Origin: Streptomyces sp. YS415
GTDB taxonomy: Bacteria; Actinomycetota; Actinomycetes; Streptomycetales; Streptomycetaceae
Direction: 5' to 3'
DNA: 64,000 nt
Assembly (NCBI RefSeq): GCF_023544665.1
Contig: NZ_JAMJFL010000019.1
Location: 62,001-126,000, forward strand
The first letter of the stretch is position 1, and each line of letters begins with the position of its first letter. The notes below the pieces were generated by a model. It saw nothing but the letters and a program-made list of their open reading frames with translations, was not told the DNA's origin and ran no database searches. Below are positions 25,551 to 35,076 of the stretch, in pieces. The translations under genes and the position numbers were made by a program.

Positions 25551-27722
25551 TCACGGGAAGGACGTGACGGTGGACGGGACGGTCGAGCTGCCCGACGGGG
25601 CCGTGGAGGCGCCCGTGTTGTTGATGACGTGCTCGTAGTGGCCGTTGCCGCCGAGCGAGACCACCAGCAGGCTGTGGAACTTCACCCCCGGCTTCACCGG
25701 GGCCTTGAAGCCGTGGTCCTGGCGGATGGTGGGATCGACGTTGTAGTAGCAGTAGCTGCCCATCCCCCACCCTTCGTGGGTGTTCACCGAGTCGTCGACG
25801 CGGTAGCCGGCGTACCCCCGGGTCGTGCCGTTCTGGATGGCGGCCTGGTTGGGGGCGTCGTAGGCCTTCTCGTTCTGGAAGAAGATCGTCCGGCCGCGTT
25901 CGCCGTACCACTCGACGTCGTACTTGTTGAAGTGCTCCACGAACAGGCCGGTGGCCAGGACGTCGTCGCCGTTGACCCGGACGCCGTAGTCGGCGCGGTT
26001 GGTCTCCCAGCCCACGCCCTCGCCGTGGTCGGCGCGCCACACCCAGGTGTGGTCGATGATCGTGTCGTCGCTGTTGACGACCATGCTGGTGGTCGCCTTG
26101 CCCGCGCCCGCGCCGCCGATCCGGATGTACACGTCCTGCACGGTGGTCGGGTTGGCCGCGTGATCGGCGGACGCTCCCTGCGGGCCGACCTCCAGCAGCG
26201 TGTTGGAGTTGACCGGTCCGGCGTCGATGAGGAAACCGGCCAGCCGGACCCCGTCGACGTCGCCGACCCGCATCGCCGTCACTCCGTTGTCGGGAATGAT
26301 CGTCGCCAGGCCGAGGCCGAGCACGATGGTGTCGGCCCGGTTGATCTGGATCGTCTGGTCGACGTGGTAGACGCCGGGGGTGAACAGCAGGTGCAGGCCC
26401 TGGGCGACGGCCCGGTTGATGGTCGCCGCGCTCGCGCCCGGCTTGACCACGTAGAAATCGTTCAGCGGGATCGACCGGCCCTGCGGGGTGCCGCTCTCCC
26501 ACGTCGTGCCGCGGGCGTTGGTGCGCAGGGCGGGCGCGAACACCTTGTACTCGCTGCCGTCCAGGTACAGGAACGGCTTCTCGCGCGAGAGGGGGGTGTT
26601 GGCCAGGGTGGTGTACTTCGGCTCCGGGAAGGCGGTCGCCGGGGCGCCGACGGTGCCGGAGAAGACCTGGTTCCACACCGAGTTGGACCAGCCGCCGATG
26701 GAGCTGTCGCGGGTGTACCACTGCTGCTGCGAGTAGTTGCCCACCTGGCCGTCGATCTTGGAGTCGGCGATGTAACCGCCGCTGGCCCAGCCGTAGCCGT
26801 TGGGGGCGAGGTTGAGGCCGCCCTTGACGTGCATCCGGCGGAACGAGGAGGCCTGCGAGACCGCCCAGCGGTTCGTGCCGCTCACCGGGTTGACCGCCAG
26901 GTTCTCCGCGGCGCGCCAGAAGTTCTGGGTGGCGTTGCCGTTGAACCAGCCCGCGTCGACGGTGATGTCGCCGTTGATCGTGGTGTCGTCGGGGCGCAGG
27001 CCGAGGCCGGCGATCTGGGTGTAGAAGCCGATCTGGGCGTTGAGGCCGCTGTAGGTGCCGGGCTTGAAGAGGAAGGCGTGCCGCCCGTTGCCGAACTGGG
27101 CCGACTCCTGCTGCCGGAACACCTCGTCGAGCTTGGCCTGGATGCCCGGGGTCGACGGGTCGAAGACATGGACGTTCGGGCCGAGGTCACCGCCGCCGGG
27201 GATGGTGGGGCCGCCGTCGGTGGTGCCGAAGACCTTGAACTCCCAGAGGGAGTAGCCGTATCCGGTGGCGCGGGCGGTGCCGAACACGCGGACGTAGCGG
27301 GCGGTGCCGGAGACGTTCAGGGTCTGGGTGCCGCCGGTCGCCGTGGTGGTGGAGTAGGCGGTCGACCAGTCGCTGCCGTTCTGGGAGATCTCGATGCGGT
27401 AGGCCGTCGCGTAGGCGGCCTCCCAGCGCAGTTCGACCTGGCTGAGCGCGGCCGGGGCGCCGAGGTCGACGCGGATCCACTGCGGGTCGGAGAAGGCGCT
27501 GGACCAGCGGGTGCCGTTGTCGCCGTCGACGGCCGCGGTGGCGGGGGTGCCGGCGTTCTCCTGGCTGGAGGCGGTGACCGGCTTGCCCTGGGACAGCAGC
27601 GTGGGGGCCGCCTGCGCCCGGCCGGCCGGAAGGACGGCGAGCAGGGCTGCGGCCAGGGCGAGGACGAGCACGGCAACGACGCCGCGGTGTGCGGGTCTGG
27701 GGGGTGGGCCGGCTGCGGGCAT
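25551..27722 (-). CDS. Secreted F5/8C (CBM32-like) plus beta-helix protein, GH55-like glucanase candidate
   Basis: 723 aa. Sec signal peptide ending in AGRAQA (about residue 38). Residues about 45-165 are a discoidin/CBM32-type domain (PVTASSQENAGTPATAAVDGDNGTRWSS, YVRVFGTARA). The rest is a pectate-lyase-like right-handed beta-helix: start NVHVFDPSTPGIQAKLDEVF, then repeated GVYHVDQTIQINRADTIVLGLG and DDTIIDHTWVWRADHG turns. The fold is shared with GH55 exo-beta-1,3-glucanases, and the neighbouring GH1/CUT1/ROK genes fit glucan use. Similar proteins are often mislabelled adenylyl cyclase. Catalytic residues not assigned. Confidence 0.75.
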   Translation of the reverse strand: MPAAGPPPRPAHRGVVAVLVLALAAALLAVLPAGRAQAAPTLLSQGKPVTASSQENAGTPATAAVDGDNGTRWSSAFSDPQWIRVDLGAPAALSQVELRWEAAYATAYRIEISQNGSDWSTAYSTTTATGGTQTLNVSGTARYVRVFGTARATGYGYSLWEFKVFGTTDGGPTIPGGGDLGPNVHVFDPSTPGIQAKLDEVFRQQESAQFGNGRHAFLFKPGTYSGLNAQIGFYTQIAGLGLRPDDTTINGDITVDAGWFNGNATQNFWRAAENLAVNPVSGTNRWAVSQASSFRRMHVKGGLNLAPNGYGWASGGYIADSKIDGQVGNYSQQQWYTRDSSIGGWSNSVWNQVFSGTVGAPATAFPEPKYTTLANTPLSREKPFLYLDGSEYKVFAPALRTNARGTTWESGTPQGRSIPLNDFYVVKPGASAATINRAVAQGLHLLFTPGVYHVDQTIQINRADTIVLGLGLATIIPDNGVTAMRVGDVDGVRLAGFLIDAGPVNSNTLLEVGPQGASADHAANPTTVQDVYIRIGGAGAGKATTSMVVNSDDTIIDHTWVWRADHGEGVGWETNRADYGVRVNGDDVLATGLFVEHFNKYDVEWYGERGRTIFFQNEKAYDAPNQAAIQNGTTRGYAGYRVDDSVNTHEGWGMGSYCYYNVDPTIRQDHGFKAPVKPGVKFHSLLVVSLGGNGHYEHVINNTGASTAPSGSSTVPSTVTSFP

Positions 27723-28219
27723 GAAGTGGCTCCTCGATAGGGAGAGTTGAACGGAAAATGAGCGCGCTCTCGGGAACCCTGCCGCTGGCGCTGCGACCGG
27801 TCAAGAACTCCGTCACGACTTTTCTTTCACCTTTCATTAAGTGCGTTGACCGGAAACCGGTCCCCGACCGGCACCTCCCAGTGGTTCAGACCTCCGGCAA
27901 CAGCAGCGGCCGGCCCCGGACGGTCCGCCGGAGTGCCCCCAGGCCTCCCGCCAGCGCTTGAGTCGCTTCCCATCCCGGCAGCACCACTGCTCGACCGGGC
28001 CCCAGGTGTCATATTCCGCTCGTTTACGACCAGTTGGACACCTGCGCTTTTCCGTCATGTTTCGCAAGACGACCGCGGAAGCTACACACAGGCACCACCA
28101 TGTGACGCGATGGATGCGTCGGCGACCGGCTACTGAGGGGGGCACGGCGTCACGCAAGGGGGGTGCGTCCGCTCCACGCGAGCGGCACTCACCCCTGCCC
28201 GGGGAGGGGACACAACCGC
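27723..28219. other. Divergent intergenic region with regulatory-looking sequence
   Basis: 497 bp without a convincing gene between the F5/8C protein (minus) and the Agd3-type gene (plus). It holds a palindrome (27760-27769) and an AT-richer patch (27814-27842) that reads on the minus strand as closely spaced gaaag repeats, possible binding sites for the glucanase promoter. Nothing diagnostic is seen in 27850-28200 apart from a purine-rich ggggagggga just before the Agd3 start. Confidence 0.5.
27760..27769. promoter_or_regulatory. Perfect palindrome gagcgcgctc, LacI-like operator candidate
   Basis: Ten-base perfect palindrome 38 bp upstream of the F5/8C gene start. LacI-family repressors of Streptomyces sugar genes bind related G/C-centred palindromes (CebR sites carry GAGCGCTC); this one has two extra central bases, so the link is only suggestive. 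Confidence 0.35.
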
Positions 28220-30346
28220 ATGAAGCGGATCTTATGCACCACCGTGGCGACGGTGGGCGCGCTCATCGCTGCGCTCGGACTGCCGGCCGGAGCGGCCCAC
28301 GCGGACAGCACGCCCCGCGTCGATCTGCGGGTGCTGGTGGTCAGCGACGGCGGTCCGTCGACGGACGCGATCGCCGCCGAACTCGAGGTCGCCGGGACGC
28401 CGTACACCGAGATCGACCTGACCCGGGCGGACCGCCCGGTGATCGACGCGGAGCTGCTCGCGGACACCGTCGACGGCCGGCCGCGGGCCAAGTACCAGGC
28501 GGTCGTGCTGCCCAGCGACAACCCGTTCGCGGCCGGCTCGGACGAAATGGCGGCGCTGGTCGCCTACGAGCGGACGTACAGCATTCCGCAGGTCGACGCC
28601 TACACCTACGCGCGTCCGGAGGCCGGTCTCGAGTACCCGGTCGAGGGCGGCTACGCCGGAAGCCTGGACGGGGTGCGGGCCGAGGTCACGGACGCCGGAC
28701 TCGCGGGGCCCTTCGGCTATCTCGACGGCGCGGTGCCCTTCGAGGACAACTCCCCCACCGTCGGGGAGAGTTACGCCTACGTCTCCACGCCCGTCACGGG
28801 TGCCGACTTCACCCCGTACGTCGACGCCGCCATCCCGGGAACCTCCCGGCGCGGCTCCCTGGTGGGTGAGTACCGGCACGACGGGCGACGCGAACTCGTC
28901 GTCACCTTCGTCTACAACCGGCACCAGCAGCAGTTCCGGCTGCTGGCCCGCGGGATCGTGGCCTGGATGACGGGCGGGGTGCACCTGGGCGCCTCGAAGA
29001 ACTACTTCGCCGTGCACGTGGACGACGTGTTCGCCGCCGACGACCGCTGGAACACCGAGCTGAACTGCACGCCCGGGGACGTCGACTGTCCCGACGGGGC
29101 GGGCACCCCCGACCCGATCCGGATGACCCCCGCGGACGTCGCCCACGCCACCGACTGGCAGGACGGCCACGGCTTCACCCTGGACCTGGCCTACAACGGC
29201 GCCGGAAGCGTCGAACACCGCGAGGACAACGGCGGCGCCGATCCGCTCACCGACCGGTTCCTCGCCGACCGCGCCGAGTTCCGCTGGATCAACCACACCT
29301 ACACGCACGCCTTCCTCGGCTGCGAGCAGGACACCACGGTCGTGCCCTGGCGGTGCGCCACCGAGCCGGACGGCACCGTCCGCTGGGTCGGCCGGGACAC
29401 CGTCACCGACGAGATCGCCACCAACCGGGTCTGGGGCACGGGCGTCGGACTGCCCCTGGAGAACGACGAGTTGGTGACCGGCGAGCACTCGGGGATGAGG
29501 GTGCTGCCGCAGCAGACCGCCGACAACCCCCACCTCGCGCCCGCCCTCGCCGACACCGGCATCGCCTGGCTCGCCTCGGACAACTCCCGCGAGCCGCAGC
29601 AGCGGCAGGTCGGCGGGTCGGCCACCGTGCCCCGGCACCCGATGAACGTCTTCTACAACGCGGGCCGGTCCGCCGAGCAGGTCGACGAGTACAACTGGAT
29701 CTACACCAGCCGCGCCCAGGGCGGCAGCGGCCTCTGCGAGGACAACCCGGCGACCTCCACCTGTCTCACCGAGCCGCTGGACACCGCCACCGGCTACGCG
29801 CAGTACATCGTGCCGCTGGAGACGCGGACCGCCCTCGGTCACGTCCTCGCGGGCGACCCGCGACCGCACTTCATCCACCAGTCCAACCTCGCCGAGGACC
29901 GCATCGCCTATCCGGTGCTCGACGGCGTCCTCGACGGCTACGCGGCGCTGTTCGCCGCCGACACCCCGCTGGTGAACCCACGGATGAGGGAGATCGGCGC
30001 CGAGCTCCAGCGCCGCGCCGCCTGGCGGGCCGCGCTCGGCGACGGCCGGGTGAGCGCCTACCGCATCGGCGAGACGGTGACCGTCGAGGCACCGGACGGG
30101 ATCACGGTCACCGCGACCATGCCCACCGGCACCACCCTGGCCGGCGCCGCCTTCGGCGAGCCCTACGCGGGCGGGCGCTCCGGCTGGACGTCCTCGGCGG
30201 GTGCTCCGCTCACCCTCGCCCTGCCGTCCTCCCCCGCTTCCACCCCGGCCGGCACCGGCGCCCCCGAACCGGTTACGGGCCCGGCGCCCGACACCCCGGT
30301 CCCGGCGGGGGCCAGGGAACAGGTCCCGTACGCCCCGGCTATCTGA
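28220..30346 (+). CDS. Agd3-type exopolysaccharide deacetylase (CBM87-CE18)
   Basis: 708 aa from the ATG at 28220 (ggggagggga upstream). Signal peptide ends GAAHA (about residue 28). Residues about 33-250 (VDLRVLVVSDGGPSTDAIAAEL onwards) fit the CBM87-like domain of Agd3. The catalytic domain starts NYFAVHVDDVF (D268-D269) and carries the metal motif HTYTH (359-363) in EFRWINHTYTHAF, as in CE4/CE18 deacetylases. A Pro/Ala-rich tail (about 665-708) follows. Fungal Agd3 partly deacetylates GalNAc in galactosaminogalactan. PelF-, Sph3- and Ega3-like genes follow on the same strand, supporting action on a GalNAc-type polymer. Family assigned by motif reading only. Confidence 0.72.
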   Translation: MKRILCTTVATVGALIAALGLPAGAAHADSTPRVDLRVLVVSDGGPSTDAIAAELEVAGTPYTEIDLTRADRPVIDAELLADTVDGRPRAKYQAVVLPSDNPFAAGSDEMAALVAYERTYSIPQVDAYTYARPEAGLEYPVEGGYAGSLDGVRAEVTDAGLAGPFGYLDGAVPFEDNSPTVGESYAYVSTPVTGADFTPYVDAAIPGTSRRGSLVGEYRHDGRRELVVTFVYNRHQQQFRLLARGIVAWMTGGVHLGASKNYFAVHVDDVFAADDRWNTELNCTPGDVDCPDGAGTPDPIRMTPADVAHATDWQDGHGFTLDLAYNGAGSVEHREDNGGADPLTDRFLADRAEFRWINHTYTHAFLGCEQDTTVVPWRCATEPDGTVRWVGRDTVTDEIATNRVWGTGVGLPLENDELVTGEHSGMRVLPQQTADNPHLAPALADTGIAWLASDNSREPQQRQVGGSATVPRHPMNVFYNAGRSAEQVDEYNWIYTSRAQGGSGLCEDNPATSTCLTEPLDTATGYAQYIVPLETRTALGHVLAGDPRPHFIHQSNLAEDRIAYPVLDGVLDGYAALFAADTPLVNPRMREIGAELQRRAAWRAALGDGRVSAYRIGETVTVEAPDGITVTATMPTGTTLAGAAFGEPYAGGRSGWTSSAGAPLTLALPSSPASTPAGTGAPEPVTGPAPDTPVPAGAREQVPYAPAI

Positions 30347-30362
30347 CGGCGTACCGATCGAA

Positions 30363-30392
30363 GGTCCCGGCCGCCCACCCGCGGCCGGGACC
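30363..30392 (+). terminator. Strong hairpin between the deacetylase and pelF
   Basis: Perfect 12-bp stem (ggtcccggccgc at 30363-30374, gcggccgggacc at 30381-30392), 6-nt loop, no T-run. It may end the deacetylase transcript or partly attenuate read-through into pelF, separating modification from synthesis. Confidence 0.55.
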
Positions 30393-30430
30393 GGCACGAC
30401 CACCCCACTCTTCGGCCGTGGAGCACATCG

Positions 30431-31921
30431 ATGCACGATCCCCGCGGCGCGCGACGCTCGGACGCGACGCGCGTCACCCTGCTCACCGAGGGCACCTACC
30501 CGCACAGCCACGGAGGCGTGAGCGTCTGGTGCGACCAGCTCGTCACCGGCATGCCCGACCTGGACTTCGACGTCATCGCCGTCACCGGCACCGGCCACGA
30601 ACCCGTGGTGTGGGAGCTGCCCGCCCATGTGTCACAGGTCTGGTCCGTTCCCATGTGGGGCGCCCCGCCACAGGGCGACCCGCCCACGGGACGCGCCCGC
30701 CGCCGCCTCGCCCACGCCTACGAGCGGTTCCTCACCGCGCTCCTCGACCCCTGTGCCGAGGACGGCTTCGCACCGGCGCTGTACACGATGGCGCGGGCCG
30801 CCGCGGACGGCACGCTCAGCCCTTTCCTCCGCGGTGACCGGGCGGTCTCCGTGCTGGCCTCCGTGTGGAACCGGCCCGGCCTCGTGGTCCGGGAGGCCCG
30901 GCCCTCGCTGCACGACGCGCTGACCGCCACCGCACTGCTGGAGCACTCGCTGCGCCCGCTGACCGCGCCGGTGCCGAGCGGCGGCGTCACCCACGCGGTG
31001 AGCGGAGGCGTCGCCGTGCTGCCCGGCCTGGCCGCGCTGGAACGTTACGGCGTGCCGCTGCTGCTGACCGAGCACGGCGTCTACCTGCGCGAGCGCTACC
31101 TCGGCTACCGCACCGCGCCCTACCGCTGGCCGGTCAAGGCCGTCGTGCTGGGCTTCTTCCGGCTGCTGGCGGAGGAGAGCTACCGCAGGGCGGCGCTGAT
31201 CACGCCGGGCAACCGCTACAACCGGCTCTGGGAGGAGCAGGGCGGTGCCGCGCCGGAGTCGATCCGGACCGTCTACAACGGCGTGGACCCGGCGGCCTTC
31301 CCGCCCGCCGGGCCCGAACCGGAAGGACCCACCCTCAGCTGGGCGGGCCGGGTCGACCCGATCAAGGACCTGGAGACCCTCATCCGGGCCTTCTCCCTCG
31401 TACGCGCCGAACTGCCCACCGCCCGGCTGCGGTTGTTCGGGGGCACGCCGCGCGGTGGCGAGGCGTACCGGGAGCGCTGCGAGGCGCTGGCCACCGAGCT
31501 GGGGCACGCGGACGCGGTCACCTTCGAGGGGCGCGTCGACGACATCAAGGACGCCTACGCCGCGGGAAGCGTGGTGATGCTGTCCAGCATCAGCGAGGGC
31601 TTCCCGTTCACGCTGATCGAGGCGATGTCCTGCGGCCGGGTGACCGTCTCCACCGATGTGGGCGGGGTGCGGGAGGCCGTCGGCGACACCGGACTCGTGG
31701 TGCCGCCGCGGGACCCGGCGGCGATGGCCGCCGCCGCGCTGGAGCTGCTGCGCGCCCCGCAGCGGCGGGCGGCCATGGGGGAGGCGGCGCGGCTGCGGGT
31801 GATCGAGCAGTTCACCCTGCGCCGGACCATCGACACCTTCCGCGCCATCTACCAGGAACTGCCCCTTGCCGGACGGGTGCCGGCGCCCGCCCCGGAGCCG
31901 GAGAGGAGCCTCGCGCTGTGA
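30431..31921 (+). CDS. pelF: PelF-like GT4 glycosyltransferase
   Basis: 496 aa. The start VTLLTEGTYPHSHGGVSVWCDQLVTGMPDLDF is the PelF signature, and LLTEHGVYLRERYLGY follows in the long N-terminal domain. The C-terminal Rossmann half contains the GT4 E-x7-E motif in SISEGFPFTLIEAMSCG. PelF is the cytosolic UDP-sugar-using polymerase of Pel, a GalN/GalNAc-type exopolysaccharide. Its stop overlaps the next start (GTGA), coupling it to a membrane protein, parallel to the pelF-pelG order of Pel operons. No signal peptide. Confidence 0.82.
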   Translation: MHDPRGARRSDATRVTLLTEGTYPHSHGGVSVWCDQLVTGMPDLDFDVIAVTGTGHEPVVWELPAHVSQVWSVPMWGAPPQGDPPTGRARRRLAHAYERFLTALLDPCAEDGFAPALYTMARAAADGTLSPFLRGDRAVSVLASVWNRPGLVVREARPSLHDALTATALLEHSLRPLTAPVPSGGVTHAVSGGVAVLPGLAALERYGVPLLLTEHGVYLRERYLGYRTAPYRWPVKAVVLGFFRLLAEESYRRAALITPGNRYNRLWEEQGGAAPESIRTVYNGVDPAAFPPAGPEPEGPTLSWAGRVDPIKDLETLIRAFSLVRAELPTARLRLFGGTPRGGEAYRERCEALATELGHADAVTFEGRVDDIKDAYAAGSVVMLSSISEGFPFTLIEAMSCGRVTVSTDVGGVREAVGDTGLVVPPRDPAAMAAAALELLRAPQRRAAMGEAARLRVIEQFTLRRTIDTFRAIYQELPLAGRVPAPAPEPERSLAL

Positions 31922-33273
31922 GCGGGCCCATGGCACTGGAACCGGGCGGCGTGGAGCAGGACACCCTCGCGCTGCGCCTCGCCACCGACACCACGCTCGC
32001 GCTGCGTCTGCCGGACCGCGGGACGCGACGCGCCGAGGTCGACGGGCTGGCGGCGGAGCTGGCCGACCGCGTCGGGCCGGCGGTCCATCCCTACGAGGTG
32101 GCCGCGCTGCTGGAGTCGGAGGGCCTGACCGCCGCGGTGGTGAAGGAGCGATACGGCCATCCGAACATCTTCTCGCTGGCGTCCGCCCTGTACGAGCGGG
32201 TCCCCCGGGTCTTTCCCGAGCCCGCGCCGACGGCCGACCCCTGGCGCCCCGACCATGTGCGCTGTCTGCTGCGCGGGGTGCTCTTCGCGCTGCCGGGACT
32301 CGCGTATCTGCTCGCCGCGCCCCTGTGGCACGGCACCGCCCACACCACCGCGCTGATCGTGGCCGGGCTGGTCTCCTGGGCGTGGGGACAGGCCCTGGGC
32401 CACCGGGCCCATCTGCGCCGGGCGACCGGCCGTCGCGAGGCGGGCCGCACCCTGCTCGTGGGCGCCCCGCTGGGCGCGCTCGGGGCGACGGCCTGCGCCG
32501 CGGTGCCCGCGCAGGGCGGGCCGGTGACCCTGGTGGCGGCCGCGCAGTCGGCCTATCTGGCCGCGGCGGGCGTGCTGCTGGTGCTCGGCGCGGAGTGGCT
32601 GCTGCTGGCCGCGCTCTCCCCGCTGGTCGCCGGGTCCGCGATGCTGCCCTGGTGGGAGCTGGGCCCGGAGCTGCGCGCGGGGCTGCCCCTGCTGGCGCTG
32701 CTCGCCACGCTCGCGGTCACGGCCCACGCCCTGCGCACCGCCCTCGCCGCGCCGCCCGGCCCCGCCGCTCCCCCGCCGGCGGCACACCGGTCGTTGCCCT
32801 ACGGCCTGTTCGGGCTCTCGGCGGCGGTCCTGGTGCTGCTGGCGGGACGGCAGCACCCGTACGCGGTGATCGCGCTGACCGTGTCCATGGGCCCCGCGGA
32901 GTGGCTGCTGTACCGCTACCGGGGACTGTCCGTCGGCGCGCTGCGGGCCGCCGCGACCCCGGCCGCGTTCCAGTGGCGCTCGGCCGGTGTCCTCGGGCTG
33001 TGCCTGCTCGCCTACCTCCTGCCCCTGGTGCCCGCCGCGCTGCTCACCGGCAGCGATCCGGCGGCGCTGCTGCCGCTCGCGGCCGCCTTGTGGACGGCCC
33101 TGCTGCTCCAGGCGTTCGGCATCGCCTGGCCGCCCGCGGCGATCTGCGCGACCGCGGCGGCCTGCGCCGGCGCCGCGCCCCCGCACCACCTCCCCCTGGC
33201 CTACGGCTCGGCCGCCCTGTGTCTCACGGTCTGCGTGCTGTGGACGCTCGGCCGACCCGCCCCGCATGTCTGA
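31918..33273 (+). CDS. Polytopic membrane protein in the PelG position
   Basis: 451 aa from a GTG overlapping the PelF stop. The first ~110 residues are soluble (AVHPYEVAALLESEGLTAAVVKERYGHPNIFSLASALYERV); then about ten Leu/Ala-rich helices fill the rest. PelG, the MOP-type inner-membrane partner of PelF, is of similar length, but I cannot show sequence kinship and the soluble N-terminal domain differs. Best guess is a translocation partner for the polymer made by PelF. Confidence 0.65.
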   Translation: MSGPMALEPGGVEQDTLALRLATDTTLALRLPDRGTRRAEVDGLAAELADRVGPAVHPYEVAALLESEGLTAAVVKERYGHPNIFSLASALYERVPRVFPEPAPTADPWRPDHVRCLLRGVLFALPGLAYLLAAPLWHGTAHTTALIVAGLVSWAWGQALGHRAHLRRATGRREAGRTLLVGAPLGALGATACAAVPAQGGPVTLVAAAQSAYLAAAGVLLVLGAEWLLLAALSPLVAGSAMLPWWELGPELRAGLPLLALLATLAVTAHALRTALAAPPGPAAPPPAAHRSLPYGLFGLSAAVLVLLAGRQHPYAVIALTVSMGPAEWLLYRYRGLSVGALRAAATPAAFQWRSAGVLGLCLLAYLLPLVPAALLTGSDPAALLPLAAALWTALLLQAFGIAWPPAAICATAAACAGAAPPHHLPLAYGSAALCLTVCVLWTLGRPAPHV

Positions 33274-33315
33274 GCCCACCGCGGCTCGCCGCAACCGACC
33301 GGAAGGAAACACGAG

Positions 33316-34317
33316 TTGACCTCCGCACCGCTCGCCGCCGTCACCGGAGCCGAAGGCTTCATCGGCTCCCACCTCACCGAGGCACTGGTGGCCTCGGGCC
33401 ACCGGGTCAGGGCGATGGCCCAGTACAACTCCTTCTCTTCCTACGGCTGGCTGGAGACCCTGCAGCCGGAGGTCCTGGACCACGTCGAGATCGTCCTCGG
33501 CGACGTCCGCGACCCCGGCTCCGTGCGCGGCCTGCTGGAGGGCGCCGACTGCGCCTACCACCTGGCCGCCCTCATCGCGATCCCGTACTCCTACCAGGCG
33601 CCGCACAGTTACGTGGACACCAACGTGACCGGCACCCTCAACGTGCTGGAGGCCGTCCGGGCCCTGGGCACGCCCCGGCTGGTGCACACCTCCACCAGCG
33701 AGACCTACGGCACCGCGCAGACCGTCCCGATCACCGAGGACCACCCGATCAACACCCAGTCGCCGTACGCGGCTTCCAAAGCGGGCGGGGACCGGCTCGC
33801 CGACAGCTACCACGCCAGCTTCGGCACGCCCGTGGTGACGCTGCGCCCGTTCAACACCTTCGGCCCGCGGCAGTCGATGCGGGCGGTGATCCCCACCGTG
33901 ATCGGCCAAGTGGCCGCCGGGGAACGGACGATCACCCTCGGCGATCTGCGTCCCACCCGCGACTTCACCTACGTCAAGGACACCGCGCAGGCGTTCCTCA
34001 CGGTGGGCACCGCGCCCGCCGAGCAGGTGGTGGGGCGCACCTTCAACGCCGGTACCGGCGGCGAGATATCGGTCGGCGACCTGGTGGCGCTGATCGGCAA
34101 GGTGATGGACACCGCCCCCGACGTACGGGAGGACACCGAGCGGCTGCGGCCCGCCGCCTCGGAGGTGATGCGGCTGGTGGCGGACGCCTCCCGGCTCACC
34201 GCGGCGACCGGCTGGGAGCCCGCGCACACGCTGGAGGAAGGGCTCGCCCGGACCGTGGAGTTCTTCCGCGACCCGGCCAATCTGGCCCGCTACAAGACCG
34301 GCATCTACAACATCTGA
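33316..34317 (+). CDS. Extended SDR, NDP-sugar 4,6-dehydratase/epimerase (LegB-like)
   Basis: 333 aa from a TTG with ggaaggaa upstream. NAD-binding VTGAEGFIGSHLTEAL; catalytic TSTSETYG and Y-x3-K in SPYAASKAGGDRLA. The segment AQYNSFSSYGWLETL resembles the YNSFNSWGWLD of LegB-type UDP-GlcNAc 4,6-dehydratases, whereas fungal GAG uses a 4-epimerase (Uge3). It could therefore make a 4-keto-6-deoxy sugar or act as epimerase; the sequence leans to dehydratase. Third gene of the polymer cluster after pelF and the membrane protein. Confidence 0.78.
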   Translation: MTSAPLAAVTGAEGFIGSHLTEALVASGHRVRAMAQYNSFSSYGWLETLQPEVLDHVEIVLGDVRDPGSVRGLLEGADCAYHLAALIAIPYSYQAPHSYVDTNVTGTLNVLEAVRALGTPRLVHTSTSETYGTAQTVPITEDHPINTQSPYAASKAGGDRLADSYHASFGTPVVTLRPFNTFGPRQSMRAVIPTVIGQVAAGERTITLGDLRPTRDFTYVKDTAQAFLTVGTAPAEQVVGRTFNAGTGGEISVGDLVALIGKVMDTAPDVREDTERLRPAASEVMRLVADASRLTAATGWEPAHTLEEGLARTVEFFRDPANLARYKTGIYNI

Positions 34318-34355
34318 CACCCTCCACCACGACGTTCCATGAAGGAGCAGTCACC

Positions 34356-35069
34356 ATGCACGCAGTGATTCTGGCAGGTGGCAAGGGCGTCCGGCTGCTG
34401 CCCTACACCACGGCCCTGCCCAAGCCGCTCGTTCCCATCGGCGACCAGCACGCCATCCTGGAGATCGTGCTGCGCCAGCTCTCCGCATGCGGCTTCACGC
34501 ACTGCACCCTCGCCATCGGCCACCTCGGGGAGATCATCCGCGCCTATGTCGGCGACGGCAGTCAGTGGGGCATGCAGGTCACCTACGCCACCGAGGAAAG
34601 CCCCCTCGGCACGATGGGCCCGCTTCTGGCGCTGCGCGACCAACTGCCGGAGAAATTCCTGGTGATGAACGGCGACATACTCACCGACCTGGACTACGCC
34701 GACGTCCTGCACCGGCACCAGGGCTCGGGGGCGCCGCTGACCATCGCCACCTACGCGCGCAAGGTGCACATCGATTTCGGGGTGCTGACCACCGACGCCA
34801 GCAGGGTGGTCGCCTTCACCGAGAAGCCCAGCATGGACTACCGCGTCTCCATGGGTGTCTACGGCCTGTCCCGCGACACGCTCGCCCCCTACACCCCGGG
34901 GCTGCCGCTCGGTTTCGACGAGCTGGTCCTGGATCTGCTCGCCGCCGGACAGCCCCCGCACGCCTACGAGTTCGAGGGGTACTGGCTGGACATCGGCCGC
35001 CCCGACGACTACGACCGGGCGAACGCGGAGTTCACCAGCCGCAAGTCGCTTCTGCTCAAGGGAGCCTGA
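34356..35069 (+). CDS. Nucleotidyltransferase, sugar-1-phosphate activating
   Basis: 237 aa from the ATG at 34356 (gaaggag 11 nt upstream). Signature VILAGGKGVRLLPYT ... PKPLVPIGD is the nucleotide- and sugar-phosphate-binding loop; metal Asp in VMNGDILTD; C-terminal YEFEGYWLDIGRPDDYDRAN. Family members make NDP-hexoses (GDP-mannose, dTDP- or UDP-glucose types). It probably supplies the activated sugar used by the two SDR enzymes on each side. Confidence 0.85.
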   Translation: MHAVILAGGKGVRLLPYTTALPKPLVPIGDQHAILEIVLRQLSACGFTHCTLAIGHLGEIIRAYVGDGSQWGMQVTYATEESPLGTMGPLLALRDQLPEKFLVMNGDILTDLDYADVLHRHQGSGAPLTIATYARKVHIDFGVLTTDASRVVAFTEKPSMDYRVSMGVYGLSRDTLAPYTPGLPLGFDELVLDLLAAGQPPHAYEFEGYWLDIGRPDDYDRANAEFTSRKSLLLKGA

Positions 35070-35076
35070 GCACCGT

